A stretch of DNA of 64,000 nucleotides from Luteimonas saliphila. Its GTDB lineage: Bacteria > Pseudomonadota > Gammaproteobacteria > Xanthomonadales > Xanthomonadaceae. Positions 6,810 through 15,378 of this stretch are shown one piece after another (positions within the stretch are counted from its first letter, which is position 1; every line of letters starts with the position of its first letter). The position numbers and the translations under genes are program-made. The notes below the pieces were generated by a model. That model saw nothing but the letters and a program-made list of their open reading frames with translations. It was not told the origin of the DNA and made no database searches. The stretch spans positions 1 to 64,000 of the forward strand of contig NZ_JAETWA010000037.1 of assembly GCF_016774335.1 (NCBI RefSeq), in the 5' to 3' direction.

Positions 6810-8138
6810 TCACTCCATGCGCATGCCGTGCAGGTCCTCGTGCAGCCCCAGCCAATGCAGGCTGCCGTCGTCGGCGCCGGAGAGATAGACGTCCAGGCCC
6901 GGCACGTAGCGCAACCCGGCCCCCACCGGGTAGGCCGTGTAGCGCAAGCCGCCGCGGACCACTGCCTGCAGCGGCGCGCCGGCGTCGAGGGTGATGGCCT
7001 CGCCGTCGGGGAAGCGGTAGCTTCCCGGCAGCGGTGCCGTCTCGCCCAGCGGCAGCGCCAGCTCGCGATGCCCGGTGGACGCGTCGTCGGCGGCGAATGC
7101 GAGCAACGCGCGCTGCAGGCGCGCCTGCAGCCGGGGCGAGAGCGTGTTGTTGCTCACCATCGCCACCGAGAGCTTGCGTCGGCCATCCCACGACAGCAGG
7201 TGCCGGAAGCCTGCATGGTGCCCGCCGTAATGGCAGCGCACGCCGTCGGCCGTGCAGTACCAGTTGCCCCAGCTCAAGCCGGACGCGCTGCCGGAAATCG
7301 TGGCGGCGGTGCTGGCGCGATCGCGGACGTATGCCAGGGCCGGAGTCCACCATGACGCACCCCACGCGGCGAGCTGCGACGCGGACACGCTGAGGTTGGC
7401 CGAGCCGTAGAAGCGTTCGTCCTCATCGCTGTCGGCACGTGCGTAGGCGCCGTCCGCCGTGCGCCGATAGCCGATCGCGCGTGGTTGCCAGTCCGCCAGT
7501 CGCGCCGGCCGCAGGGTCACGCCGGGCGGCAGGGCCGCGCGCTGCCGTGCCAGCTGCAGGTACGGTGCCGAGGTGACCTGCTCCGCCAGCAGCGCCAGCG
7601 TGGAGTAGCACAGGTTGCAGTAGGCGAACCCGCTCCCCGGCGTAAACGCTGGAGGCACGCCGCGCAGGACCACCTCGTCCAGCAGGGCCCGGTTGTCCTT
7701 GCCGGCCAGGGTGTCGAACGCACCGTCGCCCGGCAGCCCTGCCGAATGCGCCAGCAACTCGCGCACGCGCGTGTCGGCGTGCGGATAGCGCGGCAGGTAA
7801 CGCACCACCGGCGCGTCCAGGTCCAGCCGCCCCTCCGCAGCGAGCGAGAGCACGATCGCCGCGGTCACCGGTTTCGCCAGCGACGCGCTGTCGACGGGCG
7901 TGTCCGGGGCGAACGGTCGGCCTTCGAAAGGGTCCGCCCACCCGTAGCCGCGCGCAAAACGCGTCCCCGACGCATCCTGGATCACAACCGCGCCGCTGAA
8001 TTCGCCCGCCGCCTCCAGCCGCGTCAGCGCGTCGTGCAGCTCCGCGGGCTCTCCGGCCCCGCGTTCGCCATCCGCGCAGGCGGCCGCCCCAGGCGCGGCC
8101 CACAGGACGGCGGTCAGCAAGGCGAGACAGGCGCGCAC
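6810..8138 (-). CDS. Secreted serine hydrolase, class C beta-lactamase fold
   Basis: A 442-residue product with a signal peptide (about 1-21). The nucleophile motif S-x-x-K is S86-L-A-K89 in DSASLAKP. The second motif YxN is YCN in FAYCNLCYS, and HYGGHHAGF stands in the position of the third (HxG-type) motif. A ~100-residue C-terminal beta-rich extension (LPGSYRFPDGEAITL onward) is typical of esterase or peptidase relatives rather than true AmpC. It probably cleaves esters or D-amino-acid peptides in the periplasm or outside; drug hydrolysis cannot be claimed. It is convergent with the damaged gene at 6312. Confidence 0.85.
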   Translation of the reverse strand: MRACLALLTAVLWAAPGAAACADGERGAGEPAELHDALTRLEAAGEFSGAVVIQDASGTRFARGYGWADPFEGRPFAPDTPVDSASLAKPVTAAIVLSLAAEGRLDLDAPVVRYLPRYPHADTRVRELLAHSAGLPGDGAFDTLAGKDNRALLDEVVLRGVPPAFTPGSGFAYCNLCYSTLALLAEQVTSAPYLQLARQRAALPPGVTLRPARLADWQPRAIGYRRTADGAYARADSDEDERFYGSANLSVSASQLAAWGASWWTPALAYVRDRASTAATISGSASGLSWGNWYCTADGVRCHYGGHHAGFRHLLSWDGRRKLSVAMVSNNTLSPRLQARLQRALLAFAADDASTGHRELALPLGETAPLPGSYRFPDGEAITLDAGAPLQAVVRGGLRYTAYPVGAGLRYVPGLDVYLSGADDGSLHWLGLHEDLHGMRME

Positions 8139-8232
8139 GCCGGCAGGCTAGACCGGCGCAGGGCCGGTCGCAACAGGCTCTGCAGTAGCGGGCGAAATGG
8201 GGCAGGGTCGAGACGGGCCGATTGCCGCCGCC

Positions 8233-9477
8233 TTATTGCCCCACGTCGCCGCTGCGTACCGCGATCGGCCTGGCGTACTGCACCAGGGTCATCAGCAGCT
8301 TCCCCGGCTCTTCGGCGATGATTTCATGGGCGGAGTGCTCGAACCATTCGAAGTGCTTGGAGGGCGCGTCGACGGACTCGAACCATTCCCGCGCCACGGA
8401 CGAGTTGACGCTGCGGTCGTGACGGCCGGCCAGCACGATCAGGGGACACCGCAGCGCGGTGACGTGGCTCATGTCGACGCCGACGACTTCGCTGAACAGA
8501 AACTCCTGCGAGTAGCCGTTGCCCTCGTACGCGCGCCTCGCTTCCTCGTCCGAGTATTCGGGCGAGAGGCGCACCGCGATGCCGTCGATCTGACGCGTCC
8601 GGTACGCCATCACCCCGCCGAAGTGATCGGACCAGCGCCGCTCCAGGGCGATGTCCTGCAAGGGAATCGCGCCGCCCGAGCGGGCGTACGGTGCGATGGA
8701 CTCCAGGTCGGCGATGGCCTGCAGGTTCCCGGCCGCCCGCGCGGCCGCGAGCGCATGCGCATAGCCCCGCCGCTCGCTTTCCGGGCTGTCGATGGCCTGG
8801 CCCATGCCGATGTAGGCGTGCAGCCATTCCGGGCGGCGAAGCGCGAACTGGAGACCGACATAGCTGCCCCACGAAGTCCCCAGCAGGAAGACCTTGTCCT
8901 TGTCGAATTCCCCGCGCAGCCACGCCACCAGTTCCTCGGTGTCGTCGACGAAGCGATCCGGCGTCATCGTTGGCGCAACCTTCTCCGGATCGCTGGCCAG
9001 GTAGGTCTTCCCGGCCCCGCGCTGGTCCCAGTGGACCACGGTGAAGTACTCCTCGAGCCCGTGGGTGCCCCACCAGGCGATGGGGGACGTGGGGAACCCG
9101 GGCCCGCCGTGGACGATCAGCAGGACCGGATTGCGGCGGTCGGCGCCGCGGATGCTCACGAACTGCGGGATGCCGCCGACCGGCACCATCTCGTAGCGTT
9201 CGACGCCGAGCGGCGTCACGATCTTCCTGAGCTCGCGGATGACCTCGACCGCCTCCGCCCGGCTCGCCGGCGGGACCGGCGCGCTGGCCCATGCGCGCAG
9301 CGGGGCGGACAACATCAGGACCGCCAGAGCGAAGGCTGCGCCACGCGACCAGCGAGCATGACGCCCCGTTTCCGATGGACGCGCGGCATCCCCGGCGTCC
9401 CGCACTGAGGGCGGGAAGGGCGGCGGGCGTTGCGCGGCAACGGGCGCAATGGTGTGGCGGTTGCGTGCGATGCTCAT
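8233..9477 (-). CDS. Secreted alpha/beta hydrolase, proline iminopeptidase-like (S33)
   Basis: About 414 residues from the ATG at 9477. A Pro-rich N-terminus precedes a hydrophobic segment (AAFALAVLMLSAPLRAWA) that serves as a late signal sequence or anchor. The catalytic layout is that of family S33: HGGPG oxyanion loop, nucleophile GTSWGS, Asp in AGRHDRS, His in EHSAHE. S33 enzymes release N-terminal proline or hydrolyse related amides. The unusually long pre-signal segment is odd, and an internal start nearer the hydrophobic stretch is possible. Confidence 0.85.
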   Translation of the reverse strand: MSIARNRHTIAPVAAQRPPPFPPSVRDAGDAARPSETGRHARWSRGAAFALAVLMLSAPLRAWASAPVPPASRAEAVEVIRELRKIVTPLGVERYEMVPVGGIPQFVSIRGADRRNPVLLIVHGGPGFPTSPIAWWGTHGLEEYFTVVHWDQRGAGKTYLASDPEKVAPTMTPDRFVDDTEELVAWLRGEFDKDKVFLLGTSWGSYVGLQFALRRPEWLHAYIGMGQAIDSPESERRGYAHALAAARAAGNLQAIADLESIAPYARSGGAIPLQDIALERRWSDHFGGVMAYRTRQIDGIAVRLSPEYSDEEARRAYEGNGYSQEFLFSEVVGVDMSHVTALRCPLIVLAGRHDRSVNSSVAREWFESVDAPSKHFEWFEHSAHEIIAEEPGKLLMTLVQYARPIAVRSGDVGQ

Positions 9478-9628
9478 CTCGACTCCTGCTGCGTGCGTCA
9501 ACAAAGGACGTCGCGCGAAGCGGCATGTGACCGCGGGATGTTCCGATCGTCGCGTCCCAGTCGGCACGTCACATGACCACTTGCGGGCGATCCACGCACC
9601 GGACGGGTTTCGCCTGCCGCGCGCCTTC

Positions 9629-9811
9629 AACCGGGCGACCGCAATCAGGCCCTGCCAGCATGTGCAGCGCCGGCGCCTCGATGCGGCCGCTCGCGCCCTG
9701 CTGCAGGACGGTGCGCCGATCCATCGCATCTCGCTGGCGTGCGGGTCCGACGACCTGTCCGAACTCAACCGCCGCTTCCGCCGGTGGCGCAGCGAGCACA
9801 ACGGGACAAGC
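9629..9811 (+). pseudogene. AraC-family DNA-binding domain remnant
   Basis: The frame reads QRRRLDAAARALLQDGAP, IHRISLACGSDDLSELNRRF, RRWRSEHNGT, which matches the second helix-turn-helix half of AraC/XylS regulators (compare the usual IALACGFSDLSHFSRRF). The sensor domain and first helix-turn-helix are absent, and no proper start is near. It lies between two leftward genes, so it is most likely a relic. Called on motif similarity only. Confidence 0.5.
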
Positions 9812-9887
9812 GCGAACGGCCCCGGATCGATTTCCGCCGTGCGCCGTCGCGCCGGCAGGACGCGCGTCGCCGCCCGGCCCGCAACGG

Positions 9888-10331
9888 CTACGACGAAGCG
9901 GCGATCCGCCGCACCAGCCTGGCCTGCAGCGCCTGCAACGCGTCCGGGTCGGCTTCCTGCGCGGCATGGATGCCCAGGCCCTGGCCGGCATAGCGTGGGA
10001 CGAGGTGCACGTGGATGTGGAAGACGGTCTGCCCCGCTGCAGCGCCGTTGAACTGGGCCAGCTGCACACCCTCGGGCTGCAGTTCCTCGACGAGCGCGCG
10101 GGTCAGCCGCTGCGCCACCGTCATGAGCCGGCACAGGGCCCCGGTCTCGAGGTCGAGCAGGTTGACGGCCGCCGAGCGCCTGGGAATCACCAGCGTATGG
10201 CCAGGCGATTGCGGATACAGGTCGAGGAAGGCGAGTACGTCCTCGTCCTCGTAGACCTTGTAGCAGGGGGCTTCGCCGCGAATGATCCTGGCGAAGATGT
10301 TCTGGGGATCGTACGGCGTGTGCAGGCTCAT
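9888..10331 (-). CDS. HIT family (histidine triad) hydrolase
   Basis: A 147-residue product from the ATG at 10331. NIFARIIRGEAPCYKVYEDEDVLAFLD is the standard HIT opening. SPGHTLVIPRR and the triad HIHVHLVPR near residue 115 complete it. HIT proteins hydrolyse nucleoside phosphoramidates and related adenylates, usually as cytosolic dimers. The tail after the triad is somewhat longer and Ala-rich. An upstream in-frame extension has no family match and is left out. Confidence 0.92.
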   Translation of the reverse strand: MSLHTPYDPQNIFARIIRGEAPCYKVYEDEDVLAFLDLYPQSPGHTLVIPRRSAAVNLLDLETGALCRLMTVAQRLTRALVEELQPEGVQLAQFNGAAAGQTVFHIHVHLVPRYAGQGLGIHAAQEADPDALQALQARLVRRIAASS

Positions 10332-10407
10332 CGAAGGTTCTGTGTCGGTCGTTGCATGAACAATGGCGACTGGATGCGAAGCGACCGCCTCACCGACGTC
10401 CCATGCC

Positions 10408-10818
10408 TCAGCCCTGCGGTGTGCCCCTGAGTCGACCGGCAATGTAAGGCGCTGTTGCCGTGACGAGCAACACCACAGGCCAGATGTTTCCATCCTTGAA
10501 GGTGTAACTCTCGAGGATGGCCGGCCACGGCGTGCCTCGCAGGAGATCGAAGGACAGCTCGAACCCGAGCGTGAGCGCCAGCCAGGCCAGCCCGATGCCA
10601 GGCAGCTGGCGCCGACGGGCGCGCAGCCAGGGGAGGGCGGCGTACGCCACGACCAGGATCAACCCGGACAGGAGCAGGCCGCTCAGCACCAGCCCGGCCG
10701 CCTTGCCCAGGTGCGGAATGAGGACCGCCTCGCGCAGGGCGCCGTTCGCCACCGCGCACACGAGGATGGCGGACCAGACCGCGACCGTTTTCAGTGCAAG
10801 CATCGGCATCGCTCCCAT
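10408..10818 (-). CDS. Small integral membrane protein, unrecognised
   Basis: Up to 136 residues with four hydrophobic spans: about 9-25, 38-60, 73-92 and 113-128. Loops carry GALREAVLIPHLGKAAG and DLLRGTPWPAILESYTFKDGN. The layout suggests a small inner-membrane protein. Three closely spaced Met codons (10818, 10809, 10803) make the start uncertain. No family can be named with confidence, and neither neighbour suggests a pathway. Confidence 0.65.
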   Translation of the reverse strand: MGAMPMLALKTVAVWSAILVCAVANGALREAVLIPHLGKAAGLVLSGLLLSGLILVVAYAALPWLRARRRQLPGIGLAWLALTLGFELSFDLLRGTPWPAILESYTFKDGNIWPVVLLVTATAPYIAGRLRGTPQG

Positions 10819-10875
10819 CGGCGCCCGCCCCCGGATCGGACCGCGCCACGTACCAGCCTGCGCCGGGGCACACGC

Positions 10876-11301
10876 TCAGCCACCGCCACGCAGCCGGAGG
10901 TGCGGCTCCGCGGGCTGCAGCAGATCCCACAGGTTGCCGTAGAGGTCCCGGAACACCGCCACCGTGCCATACGGCTCCTCCTTCGGCGCGCGGACGAACA
11001 CCACGCCCTTGCCCTGGTAGGACGCGTAGTCGCGCCAGACGTCATCGGTGTAGAGGAACAGGAACACGCGCCCGCCGGTCTGGGCGCCGATGCGCGAGGC
11101 CTGCTCCGGCGTCGAGGCGCGCGCGAGCAGCAGCCGGGATTCGGTCGCGCCGGGTGGGCAGACCACCACCCACCGCTTCGACTGCTCCGGAACCGGGGTG
11201 TCCTCGACCAGTCGGAAACCGAGCGTTCCGACGAAGAACGCCAGCGCCTCGTCGTAGTCGCGAACGACGAGGGAGACCAGACCGAGCGATTGCCGTTTCA
11301 T
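10876..11301 (-). CDS. VOC family protein
   Basis: A 141-residue product. The VOC pattern runs MKRQSLGLVSLVVRDYDEALAFF, then LGFRLVEDTPV, ATESRLLLARA, GRVFLFLYTDD, and a closing RDLYGNLWDLLQP. This variant resembles the PhnB/YaeR-type single-module proteins, with an Arg-Asp-Leu-Tyr-Gly-Asn end motif. The substrate is unknown. Its first codons overlap the end of the truncated phosphatase gene upstream by four bases, and downstream is the small membrane protein. Confidence 0.85.
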   Translation of the reverse strand: MKRQSLGLVSLVVRDYDEALAFFVGTLGFRLVEDTPVPEQSKRWVVVCPPGATESRLLLARASTPEQASRIGAQTGGRVFLFLYTDDVWRDYASYQGKGVVFVRAPKEEPYGTVAVFRDLYGNLWDLLQPAEPHLRLRGGG

Positions 11302-11525
11302 CGTGCCTGCACCTGGGGTTGGTCGGGGCGGCCGGGACGCGAGCTGCGCGGCTCCATCACCAGTATCGTATCGGCCCGGTCGACCAGCTCGGCCGGGACA
11401 ACGCAGTCCGCGTCGTGGGATGTCCCGGCAGCGGCCGTCTCGATGCCGGGCCATTGCGCGAACAGGTGTTCGGCGGCGGGACTGCGCAAGAGGTTCCAGC
11501 CGCAGACGAAGAGCACATGGTGCAT
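11298..11525 (-). pseudogene. Low-molecular-weight phosphotyrosine phosphatase-like gene, truncated
   Basis: The ATG at 11525 begins MHHVLFVCGWNLLRSPAAE, the P-loop of small tyrosine-phosphatase-like proteins (C-x4-R with N and S in place). TAAAGTSHDADCVV and DRADTILVME follow in family order. The sequence then changes to a short Arg/Pro/Gln tail and stops, missing roughly the last 35-40 residues of the family, which usually carry the aspartate acid loop. It is probably inactive. Confidence 0.6.
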
Positions 11526-11797
11526 CCGGCGTATCTCTCCGAAGTTCGGACGCGCCGCGCCACGACGCCTCATCGGATCGGGCCCACGCCCGGAACAAAG
11601 GCTCCCGCTCTACCGCGGGGCTGCACAGAAAAGGGAGGCCTGCCCGGCTTCCCGTCAGGACGCTATAGGCACCCCGGGATTGCGACAAGCCTCGCCGAGG
11701 GGCGGGATCGGCGCCCTGTCGAAGGGGCCGCAGGGGAGGCGACGCATGACCGTCCAGGCAACGACCTGCTCCCACGGCATCCGCGGGCCCCGGTTCC

Positions 11798-13039
11798 TCA
11801 GGCTGGCTCAGGACTCCGGGGAGAGGGGCCCAGCTCGAACGGGCGCGGGCCCGGCCAACGCAATTCGCAGCAGACCCATTCGGCACAGGCCCGCAGCTCC
11901 AGCTCCCAGCCAATACGCGCGGCCAGCCGTCGCGCGATGTCCAGGCCGATCCCGAAACCCGGCGCATCGGCCGCCGTCGGCGGGTTGCGTATCGCCAGCT
12001 GCGTGGCATCGGCTTCCACCTCGATCGCGCCCGCGCCGCCGTGCTGGATGGCGTTGAGCAGCAGGTTGGCCAGCAGCGTCTCGACGGCTTCCCACGGCGC
12101 ATCCCACTGCAGCCCCGGCGCGATATGGACGCGGAACGACTGCTGGCGCGTGGCGGCCAGCGGCTGCAGTTCATCGATCAGCTCCCCCAGCGCCGAGGCC
12201 GCATGCGTATGCTGCGCGCCCGCCAACGTCGCTTCGCTGGATAACCAGAGGATCGCGTTGCCCGCGCGCTCCAGCCGCGACAACGCACGTTGCAGCCGCT
12301 GCAAGGCCGGAGATGCGGCTTCCGCCTCCTGCAGCAGGGCCAGGCTGGTGCGGGCCGACTGCAGCGGCGTGCGCAGTTCGTGTGCCAGGAAGGTCAGGGT
12401 TTCGCGTTCGCGTTCGACGGCCTCGTGCCGGCTGCGCCAGACCTCGGCGTGCAGCTGCAGGATCTCGGCGAACTCGCCGACCGGCTCGGCCCGCGCCAGC
12501 GCCTCCAGGCTCGCAGGATCCGGCGTCGCCCGCACCTGCGCCACGAGTGTGCGCGCCCGCCGTTCGGCACGACCGACGAAGGCGCTGGCCAGCAGCCACG
12601 CGCACAGCATGGTCGATACGAAGACCGCCACGGCATAGCCCAGTCCGGCCGGAAGCCGCGGTGTGACGGTCAGCTCGCCGGTCACGTCGTACAGCAGCAC
12701 GGCGCGGCTACCGTCGGCGGCCGGCACCAGCCGCGCGTGCACGTAGCGACCATCGTCGCGTCGGAACTCCGCCATCGCGCCGGCGCGTCGGTCACCGAAA
12801 CGCTTCTGCTCCCGTGGCGAGAGCTGCGTGAACGGAACCAGCGCGAAATGCTCGGGCAGGGACGCCATGCGCGTATCGGCCGGCAAGGTCGCCGCGACCG
12901 TCTGCAGGCGCCGGTCGATGAAGCTGTCTTCCAGCACGAACAACAGCAGCAGGGCGATCCCTGCGAACAGCAGCGACAACAGCGCAGCGAAGAGCATCCA
13001 GCGCCGGACCAGCGCCTCCCGCAGGCTATGCCGGCGCAT
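11798..13039 (-). CDS. Sensor histidine kinase
   Basis: About 413 residues from the ATG at 13039. Transmembrane segments lie at about 14-36 and 133-155 with a ~95-residue periplasmic sensor between. The dimerisation helix carries the phospho-accepting His220 in TFLAHELRTP. The ATPase domain has the N-box LLNAIQHGG and a G-box GFGIGLDIARR; the D-box is reduced (RNPPTAADAPG), which shortens the lid. It overlaps its response regulator gene by 14 bases, so the two are co-translated. The signal sensed cannot be read. The following neighbour is the truncated phosphatase region, so there is no obvious target gene on that side. Confidence 0.9.
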   Translation of the reverse strand: MRRHSLREALVRRWMLFAALLSLLFAGIALLLLFVLEDSFIDRRLQTVAATLPADTRMASLPEHFALVPFTQLSPREQKRFGDRRAGAMAEFRRDDGRYVHARLVPAADGSRAVLLYDVTGELTVTPRLPAGLGYAVAVFVSTMLCAWLLASAFVGRAERRARTLVAQVRATPDPASLEALARAEPVGEFAEILQLHAEVWRSRHEAVERERETLTFLAHELRTPLQSARTSLALLQEAEAASPALQRLQRALSRLERAGNAILWLSSEATLAGAQHTHAASALGELIDELQPLAATRQQSFRVHIAPGLQWDAPWEAVETLLANLLLNAIQHGGAGAIEVEADATQLAIRNPPTAADAPGFGIGLDIARRLAARIGWELELRACAEWVCCELRWPGPRPFELGPSPRSPEPA

Positions 13040-13736
13040 CCGTGGCCTCCGCGCTGAAGCGGTAGCCCACGCCACGCACGTTGGCGATCAACGGCACGCC
13101 GAAGGCGCGCAGGCAGTGCCGCCGCAGCTGGTAGACGTGCATGCGCAGCGGATCGCTGTCCGGCGGCTCACCCTGCCACAGTCGCTCGCACAGGAGCTGC
13201 CGTGAGACCGCGCCCGGGCTCGCCTCCATCAACTCGCGCATCAGCACGAGTCCGGTGCCATGCAATGGCAGGGATTCGTCGTCGCGCTGCAACAGGTGGC
13301 GCTGGATGTCCAGTACGTAGGCGCCCACGCGCAGCTGCAGGCCGCCGGCATGCGCCACGTGCGCGGTGATGGCGCGTGCGCGTGCCAGCAGCTCCGCCGG
13401 GGCGAACGGCTTGACCATGTAGTCCACCGCGCCGGCGGCGAACGCAGCGAGCTTGTCGTCCAGCGAGCCCCGCGCGGTGAGGAACAGCACCGGCGCGCGC
13501 ATCCCGCCCTCGCGCTTGAGCGACCGGCACAAGGCCATGCCGTTCTGGTCGGGCAGGTTCACGTCCAGGACCGCCAGGTCGAACGGCTGCGCCTGCAGCC
13601 GCGCGCGCGCCTGTGCCGCGTTGTAGGCGAAGTCGACCGCCACGCCATGGCTGCCCAGGTAATCGCCGATGCCGGCGGCGACATCGACATCGTCCTCCAC
13701 CAGCAGCAGCCGCAAGGGCGGTGCGCACAGCTTCAT
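13026..13736 (-). CDS. OmpR-family response regulator
   Basis: A 236-residue product. The receiver domain has the acidic pair in LLVEDD, the phospho-acceptor Asp58 in AVLDVNLPDQNG, a T in FLTARG and the Lys in YMVKPF. The C-terminal winged helix ends with RMHVYQLRRHCLRAFGVPLIANVRGVGYRF. It overlaps the histidine kinase gene, and the DJ-1/PfpI gene on the same strand ends 33 bases upstream. The target genes are unknown; the DJ-1/PfpI gene is a possible operon partner. Confidence 0.93.
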   Translation of the reverse strand: MKLCAPPLRLLLVEDDVDVAAGIGDYLGSHGVAVDFAYNAAQARARLQAQPFDLAVLDVNLPDQNGMALCRSLKREGGMRAPVLFLTARGSLDDKLAAFAAGAVDYMVKPFAPAELLARARAITAHVAHAGGLQLRVGAYVLDIQRHLLQRDDESLPLHGTGLVLMRELMEASPGAVSRQLLCERLWQGEPPDSDPLRMHVYQLRRHCLRAFGVPLIANVRGVGYRFSAEATDAPA

Positions 13737-13769
13737 CGGCCGTTCCCGTTGGGGTCCGTGCGAGTGTAC

Positions 13770-14825
13770 TCATCCATGCGCGAGCCGTTGCAAGTGCCAG
13801 GCGTCGCCCCAGCGCCCCTGCATCGCGGCCACCAGTGCATGCATCAGCAGCAGGTGCTTGCCTGCCCCGGGCGCCGACTGCCTGGTTTCCAAGGCGGCGT
13901 CGATGCCGCCGCGACGATAGGCCTCCATCACCCGCACCGCCTGCTCCTCGCGCGTCGCTTCGCGCGCGACGGGCGGATGGCCCAGCGCCTTCACCATCGC
14001 TTCGGCCACCGACCAGGTCGACCACGGGTTCTGCCCGGTCACCAGCCGGCCATCGACCACGGTGTTGTCCAGGTACAGGCTCCCTTCGACGAATCGCGCG
14101 CCGCGCTGCACGAGCGCATCCTGCAGCAGTTCATCGAAGCGCTGCCGCGCGTCCTTCATCAGGAACAGTTCCTCGGCATTGGTGAAGCCGGTGACGCGAC
14201 GCCCCTGCAGCAGGCGCGTGCCGTCGTCGAGGGTCGCGTCGAGCAGCGCCGCCGGGCCGTGGCAGACGGCACCGACCACGCCACCGGCGCCATGGACGTG
14301 GCGCACGATCCGCGCGATGGCGGCATTGCCGGGGAAGTCGAACATCGCGCCCTTGCCGCCGACGAAGTACACCGCCGCGTACCGGGATGCGTCCACCGCC
14401 TCCAGCGGCAGGCTGGCGGCGAGCTTCGCCCGCGCCGACGCGTCGTTGAGGAAGGCATGGTCGGCCTCGCCCATGTCCTCGTCGTCCACGCGCATCGGCG
14501 GCGAACCGCCCTGCGGGCTGGCGATATCCACCGCATAGCCGTTGGCGATGAAGGTGTAGTAGGCGCGCGACAGTTCGGTCAGTTCGAAGCCGGCGCGCTT
14601 GTCGGTGCCGGGGAAGTACTCGGCGCTGCTGACCACCGCGAGGATGCGGCCGCGCGTCGGCGGTGGCGCATCGCGCATGAACGCCAGGTCGGCCACGCTG
14701 CTGCGTGGGTCGGCCGGTGGCTGGCTGCCCAGGTCCAGGCTGAGCACGTACAGACCAGCGCCCGCAGCCAGCGTCACGACTGCAGCCAGCGCGCCCAGCA
14801 CCAGCCGCTTGATCCAACGCCTCAT
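13770..14825 (-). CDS. Membrane-anchored DJ-1/PfpI family protein
   Basis: A 351-residue product. Residues 8-30 are a hydrophobic anchor or signal. The class I glutamine-amidotransferase-like fold follows, with ILAVVSSAEYF, a Glu-rich FELTELSRAYYTF, VYFVGGKGAMFDF, and the nucleophile elbow GAVCHGPAALL with Cys near 172. A C-terminal helical extension of ~90 residues is unusual. Relatives act as glyoxalases, chaperones or proteases; exposure on the periplasmic side would be uncommon. It sits just upstream of the two-component pair on the same strand and may share its transcript. Confidence 0.82.
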   Translation of the reverse strand: MRRWIKRLVLGALAAVVTLAAGAGLYVLSLDLGSQPPADPRSSVADLAFMRDAPPPTRGRILAVVSSAEYFPGTDKRAGFELTELSRAYYTFIANGYAVDIASPQGGSPPMRVDDEDMGEADHAFLNDASARAKLAASLPLEAVDASRYAAVYFVGGKGAMFDFPGNAAIARIVRHVHGAGGVVGAVCHGPAALLDATLDDGTRLLQGRRVTGFTNAEELFLMKDARQRFDELLQDALVQRGARFVEGSLYLDNTVVDGRLVTGQNPWSTWSVAEAMVKALGHPPVAREATREEQAVRVMEAYRRGGIDAALETRQSAPGAGKHLLLMHALVAAMQGRWGDAWHLQRLAHG

Positions 14826-15097
14826 GCTCCGCCCCCGGGCTCGTGCCCACGTTCAAGATGCGGCCACGTTGCGCCGGCAATGTAGAACGAAGATCAGTCC
14901 AGGCCCCCGGATGGCGGCGAAGGCCCCAGGCGTAGGACACCGAAGCTCGGCGTACCGCGATCGCCGCATGGCGCTGCTCCTTGCGAGGTCGAACCGCATT
15001 TGCTCAGTGATTGCGCGGTGTGGAACTGAAAACAGGTTCCGTTCCTGCGCGCTGCTCTCAGGTTTGGAAGTACCGTCGGCGACGGCATCCTGCGTCG

Positions 15098-15350
15098 CCT
15101 CACCAGGTTGAAGGTGACGGCGAGAGCTTCGGCGAGTTGCTCGCCATCGCCGACGTGGAACGCCTCCGCGGACCACGATGCCCGGATGCGCCCGGCATTC
15201 CACCAGGCGAGGTGGCGGGCGTGCATCTCGGCGGGGCCGTACAGCCGAAGCCGCGCGTCGGCATGCTGGGCAGCAGGGCCTGATCGATGAGAGCGCGATG
15301 CCCTCGTTGAGCCAGACCGGCAGCGGCAGGTGCGTCAGCAGCGCGTGGGA
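15098..15350 (-). pseudogene. Remnant of a basic secretory/MA-like peptidase gene
   Basis: One frame (15288-15347) reads HALLTHLPLPVWLNEGIALS, resembling a gluzincin-type helix with the downstream L-N-E-G that carries the third metal ligand. A second frame (15098-15226) reads MHARHLAWWNAGRIRASW and then FHVGDGEQLAEALAV, as in the following part of such proteins. The frames do not connect, both ends are missing, and the expected HExxH itself is not visible. It is a decayed gene; the exact family is uncertain. Confidence 0.45.
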
Positions 15351-15378
15351 CAGGTCGGGTGCGATGGTTCTTCGGACG

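Noticed and set aside
6810-8138. Antibiotic-resistance beta-lactamase
   Set aside because: The motifs show the class C fold, but the long C-terminal beta extension and the third-motif variant fit esterase or peptidase relatives better. The same caution holds for 26339-27544.
8233-10134. A long N-terminal extension of the S33-type hydrolase
   Set aside because: The extension past 9477 has no signal or domain and covers an AraC relic on the other strand. The ATG at 9477 gives a normal exported protein.
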